Below are positions 6,906 to 15,400 of a stretch of DNA of 64,000 nt, in pieces. The position numbers and the translations under genes are program-made. Positions within the stretch are counted from its first letter, which is position 1. Each line of letters begins with the position of its first letter. The stretch comes from Cytobacillus sp. NJ13 (GTDB taxonomy: Bacteria; Bacillota; Bacilli; Bacillales; Cytobacillaceae), in NCBI GenBank assembly GCA_030348385.1, contig JAUCFP010000006.1, positions 1,860,001 to 1,924,000 of the forward strand, in the 5' to 3' direction. Under the pieces are notes generated by a model. The model did not search any database, was not told the origin of the DNA, and was given only the letters and a program-made list of their open reading frames with translations.

Positions 6906-8003
6906 TTAGCTTTCTACATCAGCTTTTTTTATGAAATTTTGCGTATAATGCTTTTTATAAACTCCAACTCCAAGATGTGTATATTCTTCGTTCAGCAGAC
7001 TATCCCTATGGCCTTTGCTGTTAAGCCATCCTTCAACGACAGCGGGGGCATCCGTATAATTTGCAGCTATGTTTTCCCCTGCAGCCTCGAATGAGACTCC
7101 TCCAGCTTCAAGCCGGTCCGCCAAATCGCCATAAGTTTTAGAAGTATGCGAAAAGTCATTGCTTTCATACATATCTTTACTATGGCCAAAAGCTGCAGCT
7201 GCAGTCATATCATCCCATATCAACGGCTGTAAATGATGTCTGACCCTTATAACATTTGTAAGGTCAAGAATTTGCTTTTCTTTCGCTCTCTCTACATCTT
7301 CCTCGAAGGCAGGAGAAGGCAAGGGAGGCTCCAACAATTCACCACGGTAAACCATTTCATACGGGCGAAGCTTAATTAAGGTGGCTGCATCCATTACCCT
7401 CACACTGGAGAGCGTCCCTGTAAATCTATCTATATTCAGCTGTGCGTAATACTCTCCAACCATAACCAAGGGCCTTGTATTGAGGTCATCTTCAGACAAT
7501 TCGAAACGGTATGAGCTATCTTTTATTTTAAGGTTGAAATCTGTTTCAAAAAAGACGGATGCATATAATTCACCAATAGGCTGCCCTATTTTGAAAGGAT
7601 AAATGTCTGCATCTTCACCTGTCGCAAACAAACTAACCACTTTATTTTTGCTTACCCCAGCCTGAATATACTCAGTGCTGCTTATATTATAAATCCACCA
7701 ATCGTAGCCATAAAAAGAAGGATCTATTCTGGACGGTGCTCCTAAACTTTCTTTAAGCCCCTCGGCGGATTTTCCCATAAGCGATGCCAAGCCTTTTTCA
7801 GGGAACCCTGTATTGGAAGATAAACTTTTGTCATTGTTATTTATATCCTTAACTGCACCAGGCTGTGTATTTTCCTGATTGACAAGTATTTCCCCTTTCT
7901 CATTACGCTCAATATCAATGTAAAAGCCAGCTGCCAGAAAAATGGAAATCAAAACTAATATTCGAAAAAGTGCCCGCAGAGAACCGTCCCTCCCTTCTCT
8001 CAT
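6906..8003 (-). CDS. ylbC: YlbC-like CAP-domain protein
   Basis: The frame has 365 residues with one N-terminal hydrophobic helix (about residues 11-28, signal anchor). A central region (about 75-220) has the CAP-associated N domain (GAPSRIDPSFYGYDWWIYN). The C-terminal CAP/SCP domain (about 240-355) has FGHSKDMYESNDFSHTS, GENIA and WLNSKGHRDSLLN. The family is secreted or surface bound; in B. subtilis the role of YlbC is unknown. The ATG at 8003 has no site, while GGGAGGG lies inside the frame 8 bases before a CTG at 7979, so the true start may be that CTG. Its terminator has been split by the IS. Confidence 0.85.
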   Translation of the reverse strand: MREGRDGSLRALFRILVLISIFLAAGFYIDIERNEKGEILVNQENTQPGAVKDINNNDKSLSSNTGFPEKGLASLMGKSAEGLKESLGAPSRIDPSFYGYDWWIYNISSTEYIQAGVSKNKVVSLFATGEDADIYPFKIGQPIGELYASVFFETDFNLKIKDSSYRFELSEDDLNTRPLVMVGEYYAQLNIDRFTGTLSSVRVMDAATLIKLRPYEMVYRGELLEPPLPSPAFEEDVERAKEKQILDLTNVIRVRHHLQPLIWDDMTAAAAFGHSKDMYESNDFSHTSKTYGDLADRLEAGGVSFEAAGENIAANYTDAPAVVEGWLNSKGHRDSLLNEEYTHLGVGVYKKHYTQNFIKKADVES

Positions 8004-8161
8004 TCATTGTATTTAATGTATTTAAAAGTATAACATGCAGGGTGTCCTCACTGATGGAATTTGAATTAAATTCTCGCAGTATATACTATTAATCATACCA
8101 TTAGGTGTATTGTTTATCTATTCTTTTCACAACGTCTTGTATATAATGTTTTACTTAAAAT

Positions 8162-8190
8162 AAAAGAGAACACCCTAATGGTGTCCTCTT
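8162..8190 (-). terminator. Terminator after ylbB
   Basis: On the minus strand AGAGGACACC and GGTGTTCTCT form a stem with a 5-base loop, followed by TTTTA, overlapping the ylbB stop codon. Confidence 0.75.
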
Positions 8191-8620
8191 AATGCTGTGC
8201 TTCACTTTCGTGTTTTGAAATATCAGTAAGCGCTTCTCCAGCCTGGTCATCTGTTAAATGACGGACGGCAAAGTCACCGAGTGATACTATTCCAACAAGC
8301 TTGTTACCTTCTACAACAGGAAGCCTGCGAATTTGATGTTCAGCCATCAAGCGTGCAGCTTCCCGAGCCTCTGTATCCCTGGTAACGGTTACTAAATGGC
8401 TGCTCATAATATCTTCTACTTTGGATGAAGCAGGGTGTTTTTCTGCCACACAGCGAAGAACGATATCCCGGTCAGTAATCATTCCTACTAGCTTTTCATT
8501 ATCCACAATCGGAATAGCCCCTACGTTTAATTCTTTCATCTTAACTGCCACTTCATACACATTGTCCAATAGAGAACAGCTTTCAACATCGCCTGTCATA
8601 ATATCACGAATCTTTTCCAT
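8189..8620 (-). CDS. ylbB: CBS-domain pair protein
   Basis: The product has 143 residues made of two CBS motifs. The first is around residues 8-58 (VGAIPIVDNEKLVGMITDRD), the second around 73-122 (IRRLPVVEGNKLVGIVSLGD). Paired CBS domains bind adenine nucleotides and sense energy state. This stand-alone form has no catalytic domain. Position next to ylbC matches B. subtilis ylbB, although YhcV is a close paralogue. An AAGGAGG site precedes the ATG. It follows the LysM-CAP gene by two bases, so the two form an operon. Confidence 0.85.
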   Translation of the reverse strand: MEKIRDIMTGDVESCSLLDNVYEVAVKMKELNVGAIPIVDNEKLVGMITDRDIVLRCVAEKHPASSKVEDIMSSHLVTVTRDTEAREAARLMAEHQIRRLPVVEGNKLVGIVSLGDFAVRHLTDDQAGEALTDISKHESEAQH

Positions 8621-8622
8621 TT

Positions 8623-9264
8623 TTATCCTCCTTCATTTTTCTCTACGATGAATATGGTCCAATAGTGACCGTGCAAGCCCCCTTGAATATATCCAGCACC
8701 AATATGTGTTGCCTTTTTGCTTAGAATATTTTCCCGGTGGACTGAGGAATTCATCCAGGCAGCAAACATTTCATCAGCTGTTTTATAGCCCGCCCCAATA
8801 TTCTCCTTTACGGTCAGAAAAGAAATCTGCTGATTCCTTAACATTTCTGTAGGATTTCCATATGTAGGAGAATTATGTGAAACATATTCTAATTTCATCA
8901 TGTCAAAAGACTTTTTCCTGGCTGCACCATTCAGATGCAAATCTACAGACAAAGGTTTAAGCCTTAATTCTTTTCGTTTTTGGTTGGCGAGCTCCATAAG
9001 CTCATTTTCATTCACATCCATTTTGGGAATGGCAATTTTCCTTCCATGGCCAGGAATGATAATAATTTCACCAGGAAAAATTAAATCAGGGTTTTCTATT
9101 TGGGGGTTGCTATTAATAATAGCTTGTAGATCCTGCTGGAATCTTAACGCAATTTCCCAAAGAGTGTCCTTTTGCTCAACCCTGTAATCTGTTGCAGCGC
9201 CCGCAGGATCTGCTGTTAAAAATATAAGAAAAAAGAAGATAATGATGGTTTTGAATTTCTGCAA
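8623..9264 (-). CDS. LysM plus CAP-domain secreted protein
   Basis: The product has 213 residues from a TTG with GGGGAAG upstream. A signal peptide spans about residues 1-23, with cleavage likely after AGA. A LysM domain (about 26-72, YRVEQKDTLWEIALRFQQD) binds peptidoglycan. A CAP/SCP domain (about 85-208) has LELVSHNSP-type His and the WMNSSVHRENIL motif. The arrangement is like YkwD/SafA-type coat or cell-wall proteins. It sits 2 bases upstream of ylbB and close to ylbC, so two CAP proteins flank one CBS protein. Confidence 0.82.
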   Translation of the reverse strand: MQKFKTIIIFFFLIFLTADPAGAATDYRVEQKDTLWEIALRFQQDLQAIINSNPQIENPDLIFPGEIIIIPGHGRKIAIPKMDVNENELMELANQKRKELRLKPLSVDLHLNGAARKKSFDMMKLEYVSHNSPTYGNPTEMLRNQQISFLTVKENIGAGYKTADEMFAAWMNSSVHRENILSKKATHIGAGYIQGGLHGHYWTIFIVEKNEGG

Positions 9265-9499
9265 TTGACGCTTCCCCTTTCACAGTTTGGCAGCTCCGAG
9301 TTTCAATTTGCTTTTGATAAGGCAGCCAGTCCTTAAATTATGCCATTTCAACTAACGTTCTTTGAGAGATGGATGTTTTCTTGCATGAATCCGTTGCAAG
9401 TTACGCTTTTTTCTACTATTATTAAATTTGAGATAAACTTGTTAAAATTATGCATGGATCGTTCATCTGAACCATGGATTGTTTTCAGGAGGGACAATT

Positions 9500-9859
9500 A
9501 TGAAATTTGAAAACACAAGTCTGGAAAATAAAAAAGCAGACTTAACCCGCTTAGATGAAGTAATGCTTTCACACGGTCTGGTCCGTGAAGGGCAATGGGA
9601 TTATGAAAGAGTTACATATGACCGTAAATTCGAATTAAAAGAGGGCGTTTTTTACCTTCGTGTGTTTGGATATGCTGCTGAAGGTGATGTAGGAGCACAT
9701 AAAGCAACTATCCAGCTTATGACTCCCCTGCTTGGCAAGCATTATTATCCGCATGGGATAGAATACGGTGAAGGTGAAAGCTTCCCTAAATCATTAGTAA
9801 GTCAATGCGAGAAAATTCTAAGTGAGATCAAAGCAGAGATTGACCAATTCGCTGAGTAA
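9500..9859 (+). CDS. yugN: YugN-like family protein
   Basis: The product has 119 residues from ATG 9500, with GGAGGG upstream. The sequence RLDEVMLSHGLVREGQWDYE and the later GKHYYPHGIEYGE agree with the YugN-like family (PF08868 type), small cytoplasmic proteins of unknown function. There is no membrane segment. It ends at a hairpin terminator (9904-9933). The symbol is by family resemblance, since in B. subtilis yugN is elsewhere. Confidence 0.72.
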   Translation: MKFENTSLENKKADLTRLDEVMLSHGLVREGQWDYERVTYDRKFELKEGVFYLRVFGYAAEGDVGAHKATIQLMTPLLGKHYYPHGIEYGEGESFPKSLVSQCEKILSEIKAEIDQFAE

Positions 9860-9903
9860 TTTTTGCATTTTCATTATGATTAATGAATGTATTTTCTGCA
9901 TGG

Positions 9904-9933
9904 AAAAGACGCATGAACATCATGCGTCTTTTT
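9904..9933. terminator. Bidirectional terminator after the yugN-like gene
   Basis: AAAAGACGCATGA and TCATGCGTCTTTTT pair around ACA. It lies between convergent genes. Confidence 0.85.
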
Positions 9934-9965
9934 ACTTTAGCTGTATGAGCTTCAATATTCAGCAA

Positions 9966-10316
9966 TCAGTGTTCCGGAAGACTGTTTCCGGCAGGTATAA
10001 TTTTTTGAATTGAGAGATCAACTCTTTTAACTTCCAGTCCGGTTAAATGAACAATTTCATCTTTGATTTCTTTCTGAATCTGAAGAGTTTCCTCCAAAAT
10101 ATTTTTTCCCTTTATTAAGTTAAGCTTAATCTTCACATATACTTCAGTATTCCTAAAAGATATGGAGATCGGGTCTTTTATTTTCTTAAAGAATGTGAAT
10201 CTTTCATGATTAAGAGGAATGACGCTTTCTCTTTCCTGCAGGCTGGATTCTACGATTGCGGAGATTATATCACTGGCTGCCTGAATCGTCTCGAAGTCAA
10301 GATGATCATTATACAT
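9966..10316 (-). CDS. Asp23/Gls24-like small protein
   Basis: The product has 116 residues. The C-terminal half (VYVKIKLNLIKGKNILEET then VHLTGLEVKRVDLSIQKI) has the pattern of Asp23/Gls24 envelope-stress proteins: a beta strand, an amphipathic helix and TGLEV. The N-terminal 45 residues differ from the family norm. There is no signal or membrane segment. Function cannot be stated beyond this resemblance. It is a single-gene unit. Confidence 0.6.
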   Translation of the reverse strand: MYNDHLDFETIQAASDIISAIVESSLQERESVIPLNHERFTFFKKIKDPISISFRNTEVYVKIKLNLIKGKNILEETLQIQKEIKDEIVHLTGLEVKRVDLSIQKIIPAGNSLPEH

Positions 10317-10474
10317 CTTTCTTTCACTTCTTTCTGTACGATTTATTAAATACCGGGCAATAATCTCTCAGCTTTAAACCAATTATTTTTTAGTTTTTAT
10401 AATATTTAATGCATACTATAATCAAAATGTTACGGTCTTTTGATGGTTAACAAAGTGAGGAAAGGGGACTTATT

Positions 10475-11252
10475 TTGTCTGCGATATTTACAAAACGTTT
10501 TTATTAATATTGATTGCTGTAATTCTTATAACTGTCCTTTTTTATTTCATTTTGCCTGTTTCTGTTCCGCTGATTGTTGCATTTATTAGAGCATTAATCC
10601 TGGAGCCAGCAGTGAAACTGCTGCAAAATAAAATAAAAATAAGCCGAAGAGTATCCGTACTGATTACTTTTCTGGGATTTGTCCTCTTCATTGGCTTATC
10701 AGGCTACTTTATTACGACAAAAGTGATTACTGAAGCCATTAAACTTGTTGAAAATGCTCCTATGTACATTAATGAAATTACAAAAGCATGGCTCAGAGCA
10801 GAAACGGACTTTTCCAATGCCGCAAAAGACCTTCCTAAAGACCTTGTTGATGAAATAAGCAACCAAATTCAAGCCTTCTTGAATAAAACGAAGAATGACC
10901 TTGTCGCTTACGTAAATATCATGTCTATAATCATTTGGATTATTGACTTTATCCCTATTATTGGCTCCATTGTCATTCTTGGCCCATGGGCATTGTTTCA
11001 TCTGCTGACAGGAGATTTAGCTATGGGGACACAATTGGCAATTCTTGCAGCCGTCCTCTTAATTATCCGCAGGACAGTTGGCCTAAGATAATGGGCACCC
11101 ATATAGGGCTATCTCCGCTTGCTACGCTAATAGCCATGTATCTTGGCCTGAAACTCATTGGAATACTGGGCTTCATCATTGGCCCATTACTGGTCATTGC
11201 CTTTAATTCCGCAAAAGAAGCTGGACTTATTAAGATGAATTTCAAGATATAA
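10475..11252 (+). pseudogene. Decayed AI-2E family transporter (YtvI-like)
   Basis: Fragments in two frames give one family: LILIAVILITVLFYFILPVS... then IIDFIPIIGSIVILGPW, and after a frame change PKIMGTHIGLSPLATLIAMYLGLKLIG, the conserved C-terminus of AI-2E/YtvI permeases. Three lesions are visible. (1) From the TTG at 10475 (GAGG site upstream) the frame meets TAA within 11 codons unless one T is added to the T5 run at 10498-10502. (2) The middle third (about 100-130 residues between KNDLVAYVN and IIDFIP) is missing. (3) A base is missing near 11083, where adding A restores VEPKIMG. B. subtilis YtvI is a sporulation membrane protein of about 370 residues. Confidence 0.85.
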
Positions 11253-11267
11253 ACTTAATGAATAAGT

Positions 11268-11294
11268 AAAAAAGCGTCAGCTAGGACGCTTTTT
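11268..11294. terminator. Terminator between the AI-2E pseudogene and the acetyltransferase gene
   Basis: AAAAAAGCGTC and GACGCTTTTT pair around AGCTAG. It serves convergent units. Confidence 0.8.
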
Positions 11295-11324
11295 CTTTCC
11301 TTTATACAACTCAACTGAGTTTTC

Positions 11325-12497
11325 TTAAAAAAAGTCATAGAAAAAGGATTGTTGAATAGGAATTTTTCTTTCTAGTATCTCAGCATCATTTCTTGGTCCT
11401 TTAATTTCGCCTAACTCATATAACTCCATCGGCCTCTTATAGCCAATTATAATCGCTGAAAGGGCATTGATAGACATATGCAGACCTCGTGCTGGAGGGT
11501 TTGTGCATTGGCTTCCTTCTTTCTCTTTAAACACCCTGACACCATCGTCAGCAATTAAGTAGCTTCCATTATTCCATGGTGCATGGTGATCCTCAATATG
11601 CAGAAAGACATTTTCACTATTTTCAATGAATGAATATTGGCCGAGACACTTTTCAGCATTGACGATTCTCCCCATAAAGTAGGGGAAAACCTCCATTTTT
11701 AAATTAGGCTGATTCAGGTAATAAGGAAATGGATCGTGTACTGATGTAATGATCTTTACTTCCTCGACCATCGAATCATGCTGACAGATAAAATTCCATA
11801 AATTCACTCTGGCTTCCTGATTTAAAGCTGCAAATTCTTCGACATCCATTTTATTGTCTTTTACCTTAAATAATATATAGCCCTGTCCTTCACCTGCTTC
11901 GTCAAAATACACAGCAATCTGGTAGTCAGAATACACAAAGTTCTCCCACCAATATGAGTCTCTTACAAGCCCGCCTGAATACGGCAGCATATACTCTTTA
12001 TAAATCTTTTCGATGGTTTTTGTGTGCTGGCTCTTGGTAAATCGCTTTATGGTCCCTGAAGATTTTCCTGCCATTTCTAAATCTATTTTGTTAATAAGTG
12101 TTTTCTTATATTCCGTGAATATCTCCCATCCGTATTTCCGATAGAAAGAAATATTAAAAGGATGCAAAAATGAAAATAGCTGACCCTTTTTGTTCATCTC
12201 GGCCAAAGCGCGCTTTATCAGTCTGCTTACATACCCTTTTCTCCTGAATTCAGGATATGTTGCCACACCTGCAACACCTCCCATGTCCCATTCAAATCCA
12301 TTAATATGAACTTTAAGAGGGATGATGTGAAGCTTTGCAGCCAGACTCTCCTCTTCCCAGATACCAAAAATGGAATGGCCTTTTAATCGTTCCATCCGGG
12401 CTGGGATGTCAGCTTCAGGCACATTGTACTGAAAAGCATACATGGAAAGCCTCATGGCCTCTATATATTCATTCTCTGATAATTTTCTTACCGACAC
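11325..12497 (-). CDS. Eis-like GNAT acetyltransferase with SCP2-type C-domain
   Basis: I choose the GTG at 12497 (GGGAGTG 6 bases upstream); the ATG at 12539 lacks a site. The product has 390 residues. The N-terminal GNAT domain (about 1-130) has the acetyl-CoA loop VATYPEFRRKGYVSRLI. A second GNAT-like region and a C-terminal SCP2-like domain (about 285-390, QYSFIENSENVFLHIEDHHA) complete the three-part Eis layout. Mycobacterial Eis acetylates aminoglycosides and proteins; Bacillus homologues have no clear substrate. It is a single-gene unit between two terminators. Confidence 0.82.
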   Translation of the reverse strand: MSVRKLSENEYIEAMRLSMYAFQYNVPEADIPARMERLKGHSIFGIWEEESLAAKLHIIPLKVHINGFEWDMGGVAGVATYPEFRRKGYVSRLIKRALAEMNKKGQLFSFLHPFNISFYRKYGWEIFTEYKKTLINKIDLEMAGKSSGTIKRFTKSQHTKTIEKIYKEYMLPYSGGLVRDSYWWENFVYSDYQIAVYFDEAGEGQGYILFKVKDNKMDVEEFAALNQEARVNLWNFICQHDSMVEEVKIITSVHDPFPYYLNQPNLKMEVFPYFMGRIVNAEKCLGQYSFIENSENVFLHIEDHHAPWNNGSYLIADDGVRVFKEKEGSQCTNPPARGLHMSINALSAIIIGYKRPMELYELGEIKGPRNDAEILERKIPIQQSFFYDFF

Positions 12498-12589
12498 TAA
12501 ATTCACTCCCAAATAAATATCATCATAAATATTCGCCATAAACTTAATAAGTCCTTTTAAAATATGGAATGGACATTATTATGAGCATA

Positions 12590-12623
12590 AAAAATACCGC
12601 TAAATAGATAGCGGTATTTTTAA
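12590..12623. terminator. Terminator after ctaM
   Basis: AAAAATACCGC and GCGGTATTTTT form a stem around the loop TAAATAGATA, just past the ctaM stop codon. Confidence 0.8.
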
Positions 12624-12627
12624 CCGA

Positions 12628-13095
12628 TTAAGTACCCAAAATCGCCTTAATGACAGAGGTTGTTTCTCCACCGTGATAGAAAACATACAGCAGCAGATAG
12701 ACTGCAACACCTGTTATGCCAGTAAAAAACCAGATCACACTAGTAACCGGGCCTAATTTTCTATGTGCAGCCAATTTATTTTTATAGCCTGTATATAAAG
12801 AGATTATTCCTAATACTGCTCCTACAGTTGCAAGCGTAATATGGAAAATCAAGAAAATTGTATAATAAATTTTTATATCATCAGGGCCCCCAAAAGCAGT
12901 ATTTCCTATAAAGACTGTTCTGCTGGCATATATGATAAAGAAAATAACAGCAAACACAGCAGCCAAAGTCATTGTTTTTTTATGAGCTTCAAGCTTCTTT
13001 TTGCTAATTTGGACCCACCCAATCGCAACAGTTATGGCACTGAGTACAATAAAAGTCGTGCTGATGGTAGGCAGTATAGGCAATGAGTATTCCAT
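12628..13095 (-). CDS. ctaM: DUF420 membrane protein, cytochrome oxidase assembly factor CtaM/YozB
   Basis: The product has 155 residues with four membrane helices. Conserved residues include KKKLEAHKKTM in the first loop, YASRTVF, the IFHITLATVG helix and AAHRKLG, all typical of DUF420. In Staphylococcus aureus CtaM is needed for a functional heme-copper oxidase, and B. subtilis YozB is the homologue. Its place just downstream of ctaG fits this role. It has a GAGAGAGGAA-type site and its own terminator, with about 240 bases separating it from ctaG. Confidence 0.85.
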   Translation of the reverse strand: MEYSLPILPTISTTFIVLSAITVAIGWVQISKKKLEAHKKTMTLAAVFAVIFFIIYASRTVFIGNTAFGGPDDIKIYYTIFLIFHITLATVGAVLGIISLYTGYKNKLAAHRKLGPVTSVIWFFTGITGVAVYLLLYVFYHGGETTSVIKAILGT

Positions 13096-13302
13096 AAATT
13101 CTTCCTCTCTCCAATATCGGTTTGAAATTCAGTAGTATGCTTTTGATTATTACATAGTTAATTTTAGTAGAGTGCACTGTTTTTTTCAACAAACTGTAAG
13201 GCCTTTTAATAAAAGTTCCTTAAATGTTCAATTTTTATCAACTAGTAAGTGATAGATTTCATTGCATGGTTAGGAAAAATTCAAAATCAGTTATTTTTTT
13301 AT

Positions 13303-13332
13303 AAAAAAACTCCAGCCTTTGACTGGAGTTTC
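13303..13332 (-). terminator. Terminator after ctaG
   Basis: Minus-strand AAACTCCAG and CTGGAGTTTTTTT pair around TCAAAGG, immediately after ctaG. Confidence 0.8.
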
Positions 13333-13335
13333 CAT

Positions 13336-14238
13336 TTATTTTATTAAATGCGGATTTAGCATTGTTTCTTCTTCAGAAGGCGTAATTTCCTGTTCTTTTT
13401 TGTACCATGCATAGAAGATTTGCGCAAGGATGATGCCATAGACAATTTCCTGGATGATCTTCATAATTACCCCGCCAAGCTGCTGGTCGTGTAAAAGTGA
13501 CATTGAATTAAACATTTCCGGTCCGCTGAGGTTCAGGCTTGCCAGTGTCGCAGAAGGGACACACAACTCAAGTGCCTGCGCCCAGGCATTCGGATCAGAA
13601 TATGAGTTGTACATTGGAGTATCTGCAAATATGATCAGTGCACATGCTGGTGTTAATAATACACCATTGGCAAAAACATACCCTACCTTTTTCAGGCCAT
13701 CAAGGGACTCCATTTCAGGAAGCTCGTTAATCGTTGGCCACCACATAAAGATTGCAAGCAGGAACAGAGCAGATGTATACACAGTATGGAGCATCATATC
13801 CGTTTTTACCACATCAAAAACATCTGGTATGTGGTACATGGAAAATACTCCATTAAACAGGATTATTGCTACTAATGGCTTTGTAAAAAGACGGAATACC
13901 GGTTGAATAGCTTTGTGATTAATCACTGCTCTCCAAACCCACTGAGGGATTCCCATAACTACAAGGGGAGGAACAACTAAATACAGTATTGCCATCTGAA
14001 TCATATGAGCATAAAACATTAAATGGCCCATCAGATCTACCGGGGAGCCCTTAATGGCATATAACACGATCATTGCGACTGTGAAATACACTCCCTGCCT
14101 TCTAGTTAACGGCTCGCTATTTTTAAACTTTCCGCGGTACTTTATTGTTAGCATATAGTAACCAGCAAGCATCAATAGTACAAATAAAAAGAAATATGGA
14201 CTCCAAAGTGCACGAAAACCGAATATTTCTAAAGACAT
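13336..14238 (-). CDS. ctaG: Cytochrome c oxidase assembly factor CtaG
   Basis: The product has 300 residues (B. subtilis CtaG about 297) and seven predicted membrane helices. Family features include GHLMFYAHMIQMAILYLVVPP and the MLHTVYTSALFLLAIFMWWP helix. CtaG is required for caa3 oxidase formation, probably for the copper site of subunit I. It is separated from ctaF by a terminator (14397-14423), so it is likely expressed partly from its own promoter in 14239-14396. Confidence 0.92.
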   Translation of the reverse strand: MSLEIFGFRALWSPYFFLFVLLMLAGYYMLTIKYRGKFKNSEPLTRRQGVYFTVAMIVLYAIKGSPVDLMGHLMFYAHMIQMAILYLVVPPLVVMGIPQWVWRAVINHKAIQPVFRLFTKPLVAIILFNGVFSMYHIPDVFDVVKTDMMLHTVYTSALFLLAIFMWWPTINELPEMESLDGLKKVGYVFANGVLLTPACALIIFADTPMYNSYSDPNAWAQALELCVPSATLASLNLSGPEMFNSMSLLHDQQLGGVIMKIIQEIVYGIILAQIFYAWYKKEQEITPSEEETMLNPHLIK

Positions 14239-14396
14239 GCTTTCACCTCATTCAATATTGCTCAAACTGCCATAAACGCATCCTGCCATGCTTAATCTGC
14301 CTTCGATATTGACAAGTATTATTATACTCTTTTCTGCCTGCATTCTCAATAACCGGAGAGCTGATCAGCTAAAGCTATAGCAGGCATCACATAAAA

Positions 14397-14423
14397 AGAA
14401 AATCGGCCTTTAGCCGATTTTCT
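14397..14423. terminator. Terminator between ctaF and ctaG
   Basis: AGAAAATCGGC and GCCGATTTTCT pair around the loop CTTTA. It marks the end of the ctaCDEF unit. Confidence 0.75.
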
Positions 14424-14430
14424 CTTATAA

Positions 14431-14766
14431 TTACCACCAAATAACTGTCAAGAAAGCAATAATTGTAATAAACCCGACTAACGCTCCGGAATATAAAAAC
14501 AAAGATGGTGCTTCATGACCTTTATGGCTCATATGCATGAAATAATATAATTGGAAAACTACTTGCACGAGCGCAAGAATCAGGATGAAAGGTACAACAA
14601 ACCATCCAGAGAATCCTTCATAACCTGCCGCTACGAAAGCAACAATTGTCAGGAAGATCATAAGTGCAAACGTGATAACTTGATGTTTCATCTCTTCTGC
14701 ACTTTTTTTGCGTCTATATTCAATGTCTACTCTTGGGTTACCTGAGTTTGGTTGTTGATTTGCCAT
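14431..14766 (-). CDS. ctaF: Cytochrome caa3 oxidase subunit IV
   Basis: The product has 111 residues and three membrane helices, with the N-terminal sequence VDIEYRRKKSAEEMKHQVIT and a central LILALVQVVFQLYYFMHMSH, the COX4 pro (CtaF) signature. It follows ctaE by 4 bases. In the complex it is a small subunit without redox centres. Confidence 0.93.
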   Translation of the reverse strand: MANQQPNSGNPRVDIEYRRKKSAEEMKHQVITFALMIFLTIVAFVAAGYEGFSGWFVVPFILILALVQVVFQLYYFMHMSHKGHEAPSLFLYSGALVGFITIIAFLTVIWW

Positions 14767-14770
14767 CAGT

Positions 14771-15400
14771 TTATCCCACCATTCCCATTAAATATACTAC
14801 TGTGAAGATGAATACCCAAACAACGTCAATGAAATGCCAGTATAGGCTGGCAACATAGAACTTAGGAGCATTGTAAAGGCTCAGTCCTCTTTTGCTGTTT
14901 CGGATCATTAAAGTCGTGATCCATAATAAACCGAAAGCCACGTGAGCACCATGGAAGCCGACTAATGTATAGAAGGCTGAACCAAAAGCACTGCTAGTGA
15001 AGCTATGATGGAATTCATGTACGTAGTGATTGAACTCGTAAATTTCCAAACCAAGGAATCCAAGACCAAGCAAAACAGTAATTCCAAGCCATAGCTGCAT
15101 TTTTTTGAAGTTGAAATTCTTCATATGGTACATTGCGTAAACGCTTGTTAAAGAACTTGTTAATAGCAGCATTGTCATAATGAATGCCAATGGAATTTCA
15201 AACAAATCTTTTGCAAGGGCCATATCACTGCTAGGCACTTTGTCTTTTAAAGCAAGATATGTTGCGAAGAGGGATGCGAATAGAACCGTCTCTCCCCCAA
15301 GGAAAAACCAGAAACCTAAGAATTTGTTCTTGGCTTCGAGGGTTTGTTTTTCAGGCGACGCCGGCCATGTTTCGTAAGTCATTTTTTGTTCAGCAGCCAT
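14771..15400 (-). CDS. ctaE: Cytochrome caa3 oxidase subunit III
   Basis: The product has 209 residues and five membrane helices. Subunit III motifs are visible: FLGFWFFLGGETVLFASLFATY at the start and GFHGAHVAFGLLW and WHFIDVVWVFIF at the end. The ATG overlaps the ctaD stop codon (TAATG), giving translational coupling. The length matches B. subtilis CtaE (about 207). Confidence 0.95.
   Translation of the reverse strand: MAAEQKMTYETWPASPEKQTLEAKNKFLGFWFFLGGETVLFASLFATYLALKDKVPSSDMALAKDLFEIPLAFIMTMLLLTSSLTSVYAMYHMKNFNFKKMQLWLGITVLLGLGFLGLEIYEFNHYVHEFHHSFTSSAFGSAFYTLVGFHGAHVAFGLLWITTLMIRNSKRGLSLYNAPKFYVASLYWHFIDVVWVFIFTVVYLMGMVG

Noticed and set aside
10986..11252. Plus-strand frame read as an independent gene
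   Set aside because: Its C-terminal part is the end of the YtvI-like permease in a shifted frame, so it belongs to the pseudogene.
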